A DNA stretch of 64,000 nt from Gnetum montanum (GCA_015680685.1 MNCI01001288.1:62115-126114); one strand, 5' to 3'. Numbered from the stretch's first letter, positions 39,771-53,200 are shown. A program made the numbers and translations. Notes: generated from the sequence alone by a model not told the origin.

Positions 39771-42378
39771 ATGTCTCTTTCACATGGAAGCGATAATGCA
39801 TCTTATGAAGAGAACATTCATTAGAGAACTAATGAGATATATATTGAAGAAAATTGAAGTGACCAACCTCATGCAAGGGGTTCATATGTTCGTGACCATC
39901 CTAACTACACTCAAGAACTACATTCACCTAATGCAAACAATCCTAGAGGAGATGGAGTAAGTTCTAGATTGGGGAGGGCCTCAAGGTCTAAGACCTCCTC
40001 AAAACCTAGAAAAGATAAATCAAGGTACCATTGGTAGAACTATAGAAGCCATGGTGATTCTCCATGTTTCTCATCTTCCTCTTCCTCTTCAACATCTAGT
40101 TTTGATGAAGATGAATGTAGGTATAGAGATAAAGCTCCACTATGAGGTCAAAATAAGGATAGAAATTAACACCAAGGGCAAAATCAAAGACATTAAAATG
40201 AACATAGGCGAGATTATCACAATCATACAAATAGAAATAGAAATTTTCACTACTATATGTTTGATGCTAGTGAACCCTTGTTGGCCACTAAGAGCATGAT
40301 GTAGATTATAGAGGCAATTAAAATACCCCACAGGCATTGAAGGAAAGGTTGCATCAAAAGGCTTGATATGAATAACATCCCTAAATTTGCGGGAGGCTAT
40401 AATTTTGATCCACAACATCATTTACAAGCCTTCCATGATGCCTGCATCTTACAAAACATTGAAAGTGAGTAGAAAAGCCTTAGGCTCTTTCCTAGGACAC
40501 TCATAGACAAAGCTGAAGTATGGTATAGATCATTGAAACCAAATTTAATCCATCGATGGTCCACAATGCTAGAACTCTTCAACGAGAAATACCAAACCTA
40601 TGCGATGGTGTCCAACCTAAGGAAATGAATCCAAGGATGGGAATAGGAACAACATGAACCCTTGGATATGGCTCTAAATAGATACTATTCTCTACTACAT
40701 AGATGTCCAAGCCATGAATTCTCTCAAAAAGAGCAACTTTTTCACGTCATAGATGGGCTTCGTAGTCAAATGAGAGAGACCCTTGTGATTTATGCCCAAG
40801 GTCGATTATACAAATTAAAAGCTCATTAGATACAAAGGCTAATCGAGCAAGTGGCAAAAGAAGAAGGAGAGCTATGTAAATGAGAGATTGTAAAGGAAAA
40901 TAACTGGGTTGCAACTCTCCAAAAGAAAAGGATCAATATCTATGATAAGGAAAAAGACACAGCTCTCAATGAGGTGATTTCACAACAAACCTTATCAATA
41001 CAAAAGTCTATTGATGAGCTTGAAGTAAGGCTAGATAAGGTGTGGGAGTTAATGAATGACAAAGTTACAAATTACATAAAAATCGTGGAGGAGAAAGTAA
41101 CACAAAATGAATCAAGTGATCAAAACAAGAGGAGGAAAAAGAACCAAGAAATAGTTAGGAACACTTGATGACAAAAAAGGAAAATAGCTATAGAAGAAGA
41201 GGTTATAGACTCAACCATAGAAGAGGATGATGGATGTGACATCTACCTATATGACCATCCAAAGGATTATTGCCTAGTCATGTTATATTTACATGAGTAT
41301 ACAACTTTTTCTTTGAATCCCAAGTTTGTACAAAAGTAAATGCTTAGGAAATTACCTTACTCATAAGGTAATTATAGATAGTCCTACAACCAACTATACT
41401 ATCTTAGTGGGACTTCTTATCAACCTTAAAACTACTTTCAACCACAATGGCAAAACCCATAATCATGGGGGAGGCCATCATCAAACTAGCACTACCCTTA
41501 TTGTCAGCTAGACCCATCTGGATACTATGTTCAACAACCTGTTTTCCCAACTAGTTCTACTTTCCCTACCTCAAATCACTACTACCACTTTCCTGAGTAT
41601 CATCAACTTGTAACATCTTATGAAGGATCACCATCTCACACCTCTCATCCTTCATCATATCCTCAATATTTTCATACTTCCCTCCACCATATGTCATCAC
41701 CAATAATATAGGAAGGTTTAGTATCACAACATCAATGAAAGAATGCCACTTGTGTTGTGAACATACATGGAAATGATAATGCTACTAGATCTCAACCACA
41801 ACCTTAGAAACATCCTTTCTTTAGGATAGTTCCCATGCATAAGCATAAAACACGTAGATCTACTAGCACATCAAAACCAACATAAGGCCAATCTGGTGCA
41901 ACAACTATCCCTGCCAAAACAATGCCTCCTAATCATACGCAAAAGCCAACAACCATCATCACTCTAGCATAGGATGGAAATGATGAACACATCATTGTGG
42001 AGAGACAGAAATCATCATGCATCACTAATAATGATAAAGGGTGTAGTTGTGAGTTGGAAATTCAAAATATTAACACAACCTACAACAAAGCTAAGGAACA
42101 AGTGTGTGAGCAAAAACTAGTCTACGTAGTAGCCACTAAACTAGAAGACACCTAGTGGCTTAAAAATGAGACTAGAAAGCTATTTCAAAGATGCATGGAA
42201 GCAACTACTCCACTTATAAGTTCTAGACTTAAGAAAACAAACCAAATAGAGGACTTAGACATAGATATCTTACACTTTAATTATACACTAGAAGAGGATA
42301 TTAAACATGGAGACCTAGGAATTAAAATAGAAAATCAAGAAGAAGAAGAAGCAAACACATCTGGATCTCCAAAATAGA
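39771..42378 (+). pseudogene. Athila-like gag relic
   Basis: The plus strand opens at MSLSHGSDNASYEENIH, passes a Ser/Arg-rich stretch and reaches the gag core: NIPKFAGGYNFDPQHHLQAF near 40372-40431, DKAEVWYRSLKPNLIHRWST near 40507, LELFNEKYQTYAMVSNL, and YYSLLHRCPSHEFSQKEQLF near 40683-40742, then LRSQMRETLVIYAQG. A coiled-coil segment (IDELEVRLDKVWELMNDKV) follows. Stops, mostly TAG and TGA, interrupt it. The later part (41500-42378) is low-similarity and ends ENQEEEEANTSGSPK. No CCHC knuckle is clear. Confidence 0.7.
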
Positions 42379-43193
42379 AATACCTTCAAGTCCAAATGAA
42401 GATACATCTCTAAATGATCCAAATGAGACTATTACCAATGTTAGATGTGCTACCACACAATTAATTAAATCAGTAATAGTTTTTTTTGGAAAACTAGTGG
42501 TGTATAATTAGGGGATTGTGTGATCCATCTCCCAAATGTGTGGCCATAAGATTAGTCATGGGGGAGATGCTCTATCCTGGTTCAAGAACTAATAAATGTT
42601 TTTCACTTTTTTGTTTTACAATTCTTTATCATTTTCCTATTTCTTCCAAAATTTTCTGATTTTTAATATGTTTTCCATTTCTTAATATTTTTCTCTTTTT
42701 TTTGAGTTATTTTTTTATGTTTTATAAATTTTTTTCTTATGCTTTCATTAATAATATTGCCACTCATGATGCAAAAGTCAACGCTATGTGTTGAGAGTTT
42801 GTGCTATGCTATCAAGATGATTGGGTAAGTAATTGTGTAAAACAGTGAGACCACCTCATCCATCCCTCTAGTTCTCTAAATAAAAGGTCTTTTTCATGGA
42901 AAAAGTTTGGTTCTTCTTTCATGAAACTAAAATTAATCAATGATCATTGCACCTTGACGAAAGAGGGAATGACCAAGTGAGAATGGTAAGGGTGTGACCC
43001 CAAGGGGATTTGTTGGGTTCTCTTATTGACTTCCTTTATGTGGTTTATGACTCCTCAAGGAATGTATCATCACTCCTTTGTTGACCACTAAATAGGAAGC
43101 TATGTCTTTGCATGGTGTGGTTTCCATTTCAAAAAAATTTAAAATCCAAAAAAAAGACAACCAAAAAATGAAAAAATAAATAAAAAAATTATT

Positions 43194-43227
43194 AAAAAGA
43201 AGAAGAAGAAAAAAAAATAATAATAAT
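43194..43227. repeat. AAG/AAT microsatellite
   Basis: AGAAGAAGAAG, an A-run and TAATAATAAT inside the gag-only element. The flanking block GAATTCAAAGCACA...CTAACTAAGGCCCT recurs inverted near 62160-62265 in the element at the right edge, marking them as relatives. Confidence 0.7.
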
Positions 43228-43400
43228 GGGAATTCAAAGCACATCCCATAGACACAATAATGAGCTACAAGCATTGGTTATGGGGCTAGAAATACATGTT
43301 ATCCATGCCTAAAGGCACCTCTCTAACTAAGGCCCTTCCTTCCTTCTTCTCTTTTTGGAGTGATGATTATTCTTTGAGGTGGTTGTGGACTCATGGTTAT

Positions 43401-44201
43401 TGATGGGACGCGATATCGCATGGGTTGCGATATCACGTCGGCCCCTGCGATATCGCATACGTGATATCGCAGCCCATCGCCTTGTCTATAAATAAGAGGC
43501 ATCTTTCCCTTGTAAGATTATCTAGATCTAGACCCTTAGCTAAACTTTGGTAGTTTTACCATTCTAGAGATAGAATAATTTCCATGTGTCCACAGTAGGA
43601 GTCTCAAAGTGAACGAATCTTTATTCGAGCAAATTGTAACTGAGCACACATTTGTGTACCGAAATAAAGACAAACTTTCTGATAAACCTTGCAGTGCATG
43701 GACTAAGCTAATTATGATTTAATTAATGTTAAATGCTTAAATTCTTTCTTAGATAATTAATCTCTCTCAACCCTCAACTCCTACTTAAGTGCATTCAGTA
43801 TGACCGCTTCGAGCATGTGTGCTACGCTTGGTAACCCAGTAACGAATAGTGTTTGGTAATCCCAGTAGCGTTGCACTGGTTTAGGGTGTGTACGGCAAGT
43901 GGAAACGGATATTGATGCTAGGACGATTAAAGCTTAGTTAGTAAAAGTTAGTTACTTAGTCTCTTCACCCTTTCCTCTCTTAGCATAGGCGATAAAAAGA
44001 TAAAAGTTATAAAAATCATATACCTCAGACTTACTTAACCATACAACCGTGACAATACAAGTAAGTTTGGGAAGACAACGATTGATTAACCTTAAGTGTT
44101 CCATAAGGTGCATAAGCACTTAGTCCTTGGAGTTCGACTGGATCACGCGTGAGACGCTTGTATTCGTATGGTTGAGTGTAGGGGTACCTCGCCACTCATC
44201 A
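43401..44201 (+). repeat. Solo LTR with GATATC palindromes, inserted in the gag-only element
   Basis: It begins TGATGGGACGCGATATCGCA and ends CCTCGCCACTCATCA. Flanks GTTAT and ATTAT are a duplication with one mismatch. The U3 has five GATATC-centred repeats in 43411-43469 just before TATAAATAAGAGG (43487). No internal region remains, so it is the product of LTR-LTR recombination. The same family forms the LTRs at 49961-50663 and 60182-60984. Confidence 0.85.
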
Positions 44202-45527
44202 ATTATCGAGAGGAAGGAACACATCAATGTGAGCTCACTATTCATGGTATGGACTTGGTCTGAACTTGGATAGATACTTATGCTGATCATTTTAATCATA
44301 TTTTTCACAATATCCTATTGTGGACATGGTTAAGTATCTTATATCTTGATCTTTGCAATCCCTTCTTATCCCATTATTCACCTCACTACTGCATGTAATT
44401 ATGAACCTTTTTATTTTGTGTAGTATAGTGCAACATTCCAACAATGACAGTTGTGTGTTGTTTGGAACAAAGGCATAGTCTACATTTAACTTCTTAGGTG
44501 CCCATGGACATCTATAAAAGTTGTTAGGCAAGGGCATTATGGTAGGAGCCTACTTTGTGGAGGACCCACTTGCATAACTTTTTGTTGATCATGGCTTCAA
44601 ACTAACCTTCACATCTTTGAAAACATCAATGATGATTTCTCTAAATTTATGCATAATTTTGGGACTAATTCTCATTCATTTCATTAATTTTTTCTACTTT
44701 TCTATTTCCATATCCATTAATATTTCTTGGCAATCTTCTAAATTAGAGCTTTGGTTTCAATTATTTGAAAACTTATGTGCTTTGAAATTTTTTTAAAAAA
44801 TTTCTAACATCCTATTTTCAAACATTATGGTAACTAATAATAATTGACCAAAATAAGATGAACAACTTGATGATTTTAGTTACCTCATAGCCTTGGGCAT
44901 AGTATGTTGTCATCACCTTGTGCTTAAATGCAAACTAAGGGATCCGAAAAGGGTTGATTATTAAGGAAAAATTTACCAAAACCAATGTTGATCCTTTGGT
45001 GACTACAGGTGATGCTAAAAGAGTCAGGTGATGCTAAAACAAATGCCTAAGGAAGAAGGTCTTTTTCTAGGCACGAAAATGAAGCCAATAGAGGGAGAAA
45101 GGAGGATATTCCCATGGATAAATTGTAGCACATACAAGATAGCAGCTCAAGAATTACATGTTTGCTAGATCCATGGAGCGAGGAGAAGAAATTTTAATCC
45201 TTCCTTCAAAAATGTTCTACATAACTAGAGAAGCATCAACATAATAACCAAGGTTGGAATTCTACCATCGCTAGCGGCAACAAGAAGAATCATCTTAAAT
45301 ATATTTTTAAAGACCTCTAAAAATTTTGTAATCTTCAATTTCTATCTGGTCTTTTTTTACTTTGTCATTTTGTATGCATCCACTTGAATAAAATTTTATA
45401 ATGCAACACTCAAAGTCAATTAGTAGTTAGCGTCAGTCAATAATTCCATACAATCTCAATATTTTGTAAGGGACTTGTTCCTCCTTTTATTCACTTAAGG
45501 ACAAGTTTTCATTTAGTTGTGGAGGTA
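44202..45527 (+). other. 3' interior of the gag-only element, non-coding
   Basis: No recognisable pol sequence. It ends in GGACAAGTTTTCATTTAGTT then GTGGAGGTA, the polypurine-type boundary used by all elements of this group here. Confidence 0.55.
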
Positions 45528-46409
45528 TGATGAAGTGTATTTTTTCTACCTTCGATATCGAATATTCGATATTGGAATCTTAATATTGGACACCCGATAT
45601 CGGGGCCCAAAAAGCGATGTTAGATATCTAATATGGTGGGAGGCATGAAAGCCTATAAATATAACACTTGAACACACAGTTTGAACATTCTTTTTCCAAT
45701 AGAGTAGCCAAACTCTTGTAGTTTTATTTTGTAGTCTTAGAAAATAATGAGTGAGTGCTTACAATGTGGATTTGAGTTAGTTGTATGATGTCTTATTCGA
45801 GTGGCAATGTGCCTAGACATATTCCATGAATGGTAATAAGATTGAGATTGATTCTTAATCATTGTAGCACTTTGACTTAGATTAGATTTACTTTCCATGC
45901 AATTTATTTTTTATGTACTTAGTTAATATTTATGTTTCCATGCATATTAATGAATTGGAGGAATGAGTGTGACTAGTCTCGAGTGTAAACACGTATTCGC
46001 TTAGTAACCCCAACAGTGTTATTGTTTGGTTCACCCAGTAGCATAACACTTGGTAATCCTAGTAGTGGATACATTGCTTTATGATGTGTGGGGCTAGCTA
46101 GGAATAAGCACTCATTGCCCATAGGCTAGTTTAGACTTTACTTTCCATTATCAATTAGATTAAATAATTAATTTCTCTATTATCATAAGATTAACATAAG
46201 GCCAAAACAACATCAATAATCATATGCCTCACTTTGGACTAAACCATACATGACAAAGCTACCACTAGTCCAAGTGGGAAGACAACGTCCTCGGATCAAT
46301 GCTTAACAATCTAAATGCCACGTTAGTCCCATCCATGAAACTTGATCAGATCATGCGTGAATGTTTGTGATTTGTATGGTTGGGTGTAGGGGGTACCCAC
46401 CGCTCATCA
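45528..46409 (+). repeat. 3' LTR of the gag-only element
   Basis: It starts TGATGAAGTGTATTTTTTC and ends CCACCGCTCATCA, with TATAAATATAAC at 45654. Upstream of this are palindromes TTCGATATCGAATATTCGAT and CCCGATATCGGGG (45560-45607), better preserved than in the left LTR. Confidence 0.9.
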
Positions 46410-46414
46410 AATGT

Positions 46415-48049
46415 CTAAGGCTTAAGAGTAACCCACTCATCAAATCCATGAGTTGCAGCAAATGAAGTCTATATTCTCTATATTCTATTTATCACAAGTT
46501 GGTTAAACAATAGGGGAGTGAGGGTACTTAACACCAATCACTATTTTATGCATTTTAATGCTACACCATCAAACAAAAATTTTTTGGTCATGAAAAGAAA
46601 AGAAATGTTTCAAACATTTAATAATAACAAAAGCTACTTTCTCCCATTTTCTATGCTAAAAAATCCATCTATTTTTTTCATGAGAAACTTTATGAGGTTT
46701 GTAGAAGCACACTACATAGGAAGAACCATTTCTTAATCTTTGTTTGCAAAAGCACATTCTTCTCTTAATATATCCTTAGAGAGAGAAACACATTGTTGAT
46801 TTTTTTTATTAATTAAATTATTTACAATTGTTCTTTATTTTTAGTGTTATGTGCATAGATATTATTTCTCATTATAGCTATTATGTTTTGTACTGTAAAA
46901 TACTAATTCTTTACTTCTAACTGCACACACAACCATTCCAAACTATTCTAGTGTTGCAAAATAACTTTTCTTTCCTTTTTTTTTCTTGCTGCAGAGACAA
47001 CCATTGCCTACATATTGTATAAAAATAAGCAATGTAGGCTATTGTGGGCCTTCAATTATCTTGGTTATCTAACTTTATAATAATTTCTATTACTATAGAG
47101 GCCATATTACTTATTTAGAACTTAAAAGGAATACTTTTTATTAGTGTTATCACTAGTGATAAGGATCCTTCTAATACTAGCAATAACTAGTGGCAAGTAC
47201 CTCCCATCCCCTATTGTTAAACCTTCCCCTTATCTCTTATCATCTCTCTTATTGGAGCATGTGACTTGTGATCTATAAGTCATCGACTAAAGTGTTTAAA
47301 GTTTGGTGAATGTTGAAGGTTTCAAAAGCCAAGTGTTTAAAGTTTTGTGGATCTTAAGGGTTTCATTGTTGGATCTAATTCCTTTAGAATTATCATTCTC
47401 CCATGGAGGATTCTAAACTCCCCCCCATCTTCTTCTATTAATGCTACAATTTTTGCTTATTCTATTAATGCCAAAATATTTATTGATACTCATGATATAG
47501 ATTTATCAATTAGCGAATAGAAATTTTGTGACATATTTCTTTAATAATATTTATGCAAATAAGATGTTTAATTTTGTTTTTCTTAATAATTTATATTGAT
47601 CATTAGCTATTAATACAGTATTAATCATTCATAAATGGACTTCAGATTTTGATGCCCAATCTTAAGAATATTCTAAAGTTCCATGTTTTGTTGAGATATT
47701 TAATTTTCTATTGATTTTTTTAGAGAGATACGTAGCAAATTATTAGTTTTCTTCATCCCATTAAGGATATAGGATCTATTTCCATACCATTTGGTTCTTG
47801 TAAATGGTTTTTTTTGGTTGAAATCAAGCTTTTTAACCATAAAATGAAATTAGTATTATAAACAAGGAGGAAAACTTACATATAACCAATTACATATTAT
47901 AATCTTCCTAATTCTTATAATTTTTGTCATCATGGAGGACATTTATTTAATGTTTATCTTTTTTGGTTCAAGAAAAAAATGTTGAGAAAAAGAAAAAATG
48001 TGTTAAAGTTGCAAATACCAAAAAAGAAGAAGAAGAAGCTGAAGCTAAA
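46415..48049. other. AT-rich stretch, probably old LINE remains
   Basis: It continues the DNA that held the LINE relic before the LTR element inserted. I see no clear protein motif. There is a simple purine-rich segment near 48000 (AAGAAGAAGAAGAAGCTGAA). Confidence 0.3.
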
Positions 48050-48690
48050 GATACACAAAATCAAGTTAATGTCAATGATAAGAATTATTGAATGGTAATT
48101 AAGAAACTAGAAAAAGTAAAAGCTTCTATAAATACTTTTACTTTTACTATAGTATGTATTGATTAGTTTGAATAGATAGCTCATAAAGCGATGTTTTTCT
48201 TACTTGATAAAAATATTATCAACTCAAAGATTAAAACTATTAAATAAAATCCTTTGTTGCCCATGTGTAAAATAAATGAATATCATTTTGTAAACTTTTT
48301 GGATAGTAAATAATAGTGTTTTATAAATTTTCCAAGCACTTCCATAACTCCTTTTAATTGATCAAATCATAGACCTTAGGGAAATCTACAAATTAGATAA
48401 ATGTTTTTTTGTGTGAACCTTTTACTCTATTAAGAAGATATTTTAACGTGATGAAATGATCCATAGTAGAATGCTACAACCTAAATCTTGCCCATCTTCT
48501 AAGCATAGATTCTAGAATAATTCTAGAAGCTTGACAAAAATTATTGTTAATTATAATTAATCTATAATTATTTAGATCTTTTTTGTCTTCTTTCTTAAAA
48601 AGTAAATGTAATTTATTGATGTACCATTTCTTTTCTAACCCTACTTACATCACCAAATTTAACTTCTTCTAGATGGTGTTCCATACCAAT
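48050..48690 (-). pseudogene. LINE reverse-transcriptase relic (HSTMDH type)
   Basis: The minus strand reads LEKKWYINKLHLLFKKEDKK and DLNNYRLIIINNNFCQ near 48640-48540, then LESMLRRWARFRL, HSTMDHFITLKYLLNRV near 48465-48415 and FPKVYDLIN near 48385. This resembles the fingers and palm of LINE RTs of the kind with a STMD-x-I-x-LK segment (non-L1). Later motifs were not found. Confidence 0.55.
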
Positions 48691-49960
48691 GGCCTTCTCC
48701 ATTTAAGCATTTCTCCATGTAAGTTACTTACATTAGTAGCTTTTCTTAAGTTTGGCTACCTTGGGTATCATATATAAAACACATAAATGAAGTCTTATAG
48801 GCACATTAATTTGAAAAGATAAAATGATTAAAATATTAATATGCACATTAAGTAATCATCCAATAAAACACATGCTGAAATTGGAAGTAGATGCTAGCCT
48901 TCAAATATAATATTTTGGGTTTAGGTGGAGGTATATACTAAGTCATTATTTGTGGTGCAAAGTGGTAGTGATCACCTTGATGTTACGTTTCTTTTATATG
49001 TACTAGATTAATATTTTTTGATTGTATTATTATTCATTGGATACTAACCTCTGTGAGATGCAACAACCTTTGTGTGTGATTATTTAGGTTCTTAATATCT
49101 ATTTCATAACCTATCAGGGAGTAATTATAATTTATTTTCTTTGCTTTGATTTTTTAAAATAATTACATGCACATGTGAGAGGGATGGGTTTAAATCTAAA
49201 TCCAAAAAGAGACAATGTAAAGGGAAAAAACCTTACAAGGGTTGGATTTGCAAGAATGACATAGATGACATCCTTGGCCTGTGGAGGCCAATTAGGGGAG
49301 AGTAGTGATGGACCTTTTAAATCATTAATAGGAAAGTAGATTTCCTTCACCAATGCATTGAGGGACAAAGTTTGGTTTGCTACAAAGGGCTCAACTCTAT
49401 TTGATGATATGGACTTTGGAATTATTTAAAAAAAATAAGGCCCTTGCATTTACATTCCATGGAAGGCCCTAGAATCATAACAAAGGAAATTTTAATGGAT
49501 GTTTGTAGGAACTTTCAATAGCCACATGTCGCTTCTTAGAGATCTACAAGATTGGATGGCTGAGGCCTAGCATGAGATCCTAATTTAACTAAGAACTTTT
49601 CATGGTAATGTGGTTCTTTTATTTTCAAACACGAGAAAGATATTTTTCCATTGAATCTATGCTCGCTTGGTAGATAGGTCATCTTATTAGGTAAGTAGAG
49701 AAATAGATTTCATGGCACTTACCAAGGTTGAAGGAGATCAATGGCTATATCTAGACCAAGAGATGATTTGTAATGTAGCCTCAACTTCCTAGACTTTTGA
49801 TTGAGTTCTAGTTTGAAAGGATTTTATGCAAAATCATACATACTTTTAAGGAGCTGATGATGATAGACTTCTGAACCGCAAAAGCTCTTCCTAGTTTAAT
49901 GGCCCATATCTATGTGCATATGTCAAATAAAATTGTTATTTTCTTATAGATTATCCTATA
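48691..49960. other. No recognised gene
   Basis: AT-rich with scattered open frames (for example minus 49368-49132) that carry no motif I recognise. Confidence 0.35.
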
Positions 49961-50663
49961 TGATGAGATGCAGATTGCACAAGCCGCGATATTGCGTCTT
50001 TCCCTGCGATATCGTGTATGCGATATCACGGTCCGCCGCCATATCTATAAATAAGAGGCGGCACTCCCCTCATTTCTCATCCTAGGCGTAAAGTAGTGAA
50101 GCTCTGGCGGATTGATCACCCTAGAGTTAGAATATTTTCCATGTGCCCGCAGTAGGAGTCCCCCAAGTGAACGGTTCTTTATTCGAGCAGCTTTGTACCT
50201 GAACGCAAGTTGTGTACGGCAATAAAGACGAGCTTTGTGGATAAACCTTCCAGTGCATGGATAGGTTTAATTAATGTTATTTATTGCTTTCCTAGTGGCG
50301 CGGCATGAGTACAACTTGGTTACGAGCGTTGACGAACGTGTACGGCTAGNNNNNNNNNNNNNNNNNNNNNNNNNNNNNNNNNNNNNNNNNNNNNNNNNNN
50401 NNNNNNNNNNNNNNNNNNNNNNNNNNNNNNNNNNNNNNNNNNNNNNNNNNNNNNNNNNNNNNNNNNNNNNNNNNNNNNNNNNNNNNNNNNNNNNNNNNNN
50501 NNNNNNNNNNNNNNNNNNNNNNNNNNNNNNNNNNNNNNNNNNNNNNNNNNNNNNNNNNNNNNNNNNNNNNNNNNNNNNNNNNNNNNNNNNNNNNNNNNGA
50601 CCGGATCGTGCGTACACGCTCGTATTCGTATGGTTGAGTGTAGGGGTACCTCGCCACTCATCA
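49961..50663 (+). repeat. Solo LTR with perfect target duplication CTATA, contains N gap
   Basis: It starts TGATGAGATGCAGATTGC and ends CCTCGCCACTCATCA, with flanks CTATA at 49956-49960 and 50664-50668. U3 carries GCGATATTGC/GCGATATCGT/GCGATATCAC palindromes (49987-50032) before TATAAATAAGAGGCGG at 50046. Bases 50350-50598 are an assembly gap of 249 Ns. Same family as 43401-44201. It appears among the better preserved copies in the window. Confidence 0.88.
50350..50598. other. Assembly gap (249 Ns)
   Basis: Run of N inside the solo LTR. By comparison with the related copy at 43401-44201 the true missing length should be somewhat larger than 249 bases. Confidence 0.95.
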
Positions 50664-50756
50664 CTATACAATCCTAACAACCAATTATTTCAATCATTGT
50701 TATATAATAATTATCCTAATGTTTGTACGGTTTATGTCTAGAAAGAACACATCTAA

Positions 50757-53200
50757 AATCAATGACTTGAAAATTCCTAGAATTCTTAGTGGCCTATGGA
50801 AAACCCTCAAAACCTTAATCCTCCATGGCATAAAACTCCCCCAAATCCTTCAACTCTTCCTCTGATCCCTAGATCATCAAAATTAGTTGAATTATTGAAT
50901 CCACCAGGCAATTCTACAAATGAGATGATGCTCATGAATCCACCAAAGAAACCTTCCTCTATGATTTCCACCTTAGACAGTATTTTTAATCAGGCTAAGA
51001 TGGATCTAGTAATAACCAAGTCTATAATAGCAGAGTGTGATCAAGTCTAGCAAGTGGTTACTTGCTAAAAGGCTAACAATGATAGTCATCTTGGTGCCTC
51101 TCATGATTCATCAGTCAAGGATTATTAACAAATCTTTTAACCAAAGCCAAAGCAAGGTAGATAGAAGTGATAATGTTGAAGTCTTAGATTTTGCTTTTAG
51201 CATTTGGTTTTGAGGCAATCCTCCCAATTAGGCTTTGGAAGCAAAGGACCTAGTCAACCTTTCAATTTTGAAAACTACTAGAAGAAAATTGACCAAGACA
51301 TTGTAGATGGTTAGTATGAGGCTTTGGATGCTCATGTGAAATACATTTTAAGTATGGTCTTGAAGCAAATCCAAGGAATGCATATTGATGAGAATGAATA
51401 ATCTCTTGTCAATCTTACCTTCTTAGGATTATTATTTTCTAAAATTATGTGGATCTTTAGGGACCCAATGAAAACCTAGTTTCTGGAAAACCTTGTTCAT
51501 GAAAAGTCTATGGATGTTCTCCTATTGTAAGAATCTAAGCTTATCTCTTTTCCTTAGCATTTATGGCTTGGCTAGGTAAGTGTTGAATATTTAGATTAGG
51601 GTATGAGTGAAGTCCTACTTTGCATGTGGTGTGTTAAGTAAATAGGTCTTTGTTTCAGCCCATTGCCTTAATATCATGGGAAAAGAACTACAAATTTTAA
51701 ATGTTTATGGACTAGTTTTACTTAGTCTTAGAACCAAGTTTAAGCAAGATATCATTCAAATTGTTTTTGATAAAGATTGAATTATTTGGAGGATTAAAAA
51801 TGATAAGAAAGATGGATGAGAGATTAAGTGGATCTATTCATGATCTGAAGTAATATTTCTTTCTTTACAAAGATTGAGTAGGTTTGTGATCTTGTGAAGA
51901 AGGTCTTCTTGTCTTGATAGCTGGGTGACATCTAGAATTGATAAATTTTTCTTACCCTAGTCCATTTGGTTTACAAGTCATCCCATGGATAAATCTCTTA
52001 TGTGATTTTACTTTGATTACAAACCCATTGCATATGAATGGGATTCATCTTTTACTTTCAAAGCCTTTTTTTTATTTTGAAAATACTTGGCTTTTTGAGA
52101 AAAAGGTTTGTGATGAAATAAGTAGAATTTGAAAAGGGTAGGAAGATCGTTATGGTTATATACATATACTTGATTAACTAGGCTTTCTTAAAATCTTCTG
52201 TAAAGGTCTTCAAAAGCATCCTTGAAGCACTACCACTTATGAGGTGATTCAAAATGTTGAGTCATTCCAACAATAGGTTGATTCTCTTCTTGACTAAGAT
52301 CACATTATGCCAAATCTTGCCTTTGTTAAGAAATGGGTCCATGCCTTGCTCATGAAACAGAGGTCTATTTGAAGCAAAGAACCAAAGAAAAATGGATCAA
52401 TGTGGAGGACCAAAACTCTATTTATTTTTACATGATTGCTAATGCTAAGAATAGTAAAAAATGTTTTGATCTTCTTTTATAATTCATTATTCACTAATCT
52501 AGATATGAATATTTCTAATTTCAAGGATTTATTTAGTACTAATATGAAAATGGAGTTTACCTTGTTGGAAGATCTTATCTCCTCTAAAGTTAATCCTAAG
52601 GATAATGCTCATATTCATAGGCCTCTAGTCCACTCTAATATTCAATAAGCTTTAACAAACTTTCTCAACAATAAGTCCCTTAGCCTAAATGGTTGAAATT
52701 TTGGGTTTTTGTAATAATGTAGAATATCATTGGTTAGCATCTAAAAGTTATGCTTATAGTTAGTTGCATTCATGAAATTTTTCTAAAAGCTTGGACTAAT
52801 ATTCAAATTGTATTACTTTCGAAGAAAGATTAGATCATGGCCTTGATAAATTACTAATCTATTAATCTTTGCAATTGTATATATAAGCTCTTGTTCAAAG
52901 TGGTGGTTCCTCAACTCAAACCTCTTCTTTGATGCATTGTAGAGAAGGATCACATAAGCTTTATCCCTAGTCAAGCCATTCATGATAGTGTGATTTCTAC
53001 TCATAAGGTTTTCTATTAGAGATTGTATCAATAAGAAAGAGATTTGTTTCATCAAGCTATATTTGACTAATGCCTATGATAAAGTTAACTTGAAAAACCT
53101 TATTTTTATACTAGCTAAATTGGATTTCAATCAATAGTTCTATGATTGGGTGTGTTTTATGATCACTATAATGATATACCAAGTCACTATAAAAGTTTAC
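50757..53200 (+). pseudogene. LINE ORF2 relic (endonuclease linker to early RT), with possible ORF1-like start
   Basis: The plus strand has an open frame from 50796 (MENPQNLNPPWHKTPPNPST), possibly ORF1. From about 51940 come blocks NPLHMNGIHLLL, FENTWLFEKKVCDEISRI, then near 52540-52650 MKMEFTLLEDLISSKVNPKD and QALTNFLNNKSLS-NG. RT motifs follow: INLCNCIYKLLFKVVVPQLK near 52850-52910 and HISFIPSQAIHDSVISTHKV near 52950. Frameshifts and stops abound. Sequence ends at 53200, where an LTR was inserted; the catalytic box is lost. Confidence 0.7.

Larger units (their letters stand above)
38959..46409 (+). mobile_element. Complete gag-only LTR retrotransposon (Athila-like), target AATGT
   Basis: Two related LTRs (38959-39645 and 45528-46409) begin TGATGAAGTG and end CATCA, and are flanked by a perfect 5-bp duplication, AATGT (38954-38958 and 46410-46414). 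A primer-binding site follows the left LTR and GTTGTGGAGGTA precedes the right one. The interior encodes a decayed gag and no protease, reverse transcriptase or integrase, so the element would need enzymes from relatives. The left LTR is about 195 bp shorter through an internal deletion. A solo LTR (43401-44201) is inserted within. The element itself sits in a LINE relic. Confidence 0.9.

Noticed and set aside
50267-50741. Open frames spanning the N run
   Set aside because: They are artefacts of unknown bases; the region is a solo LTR.
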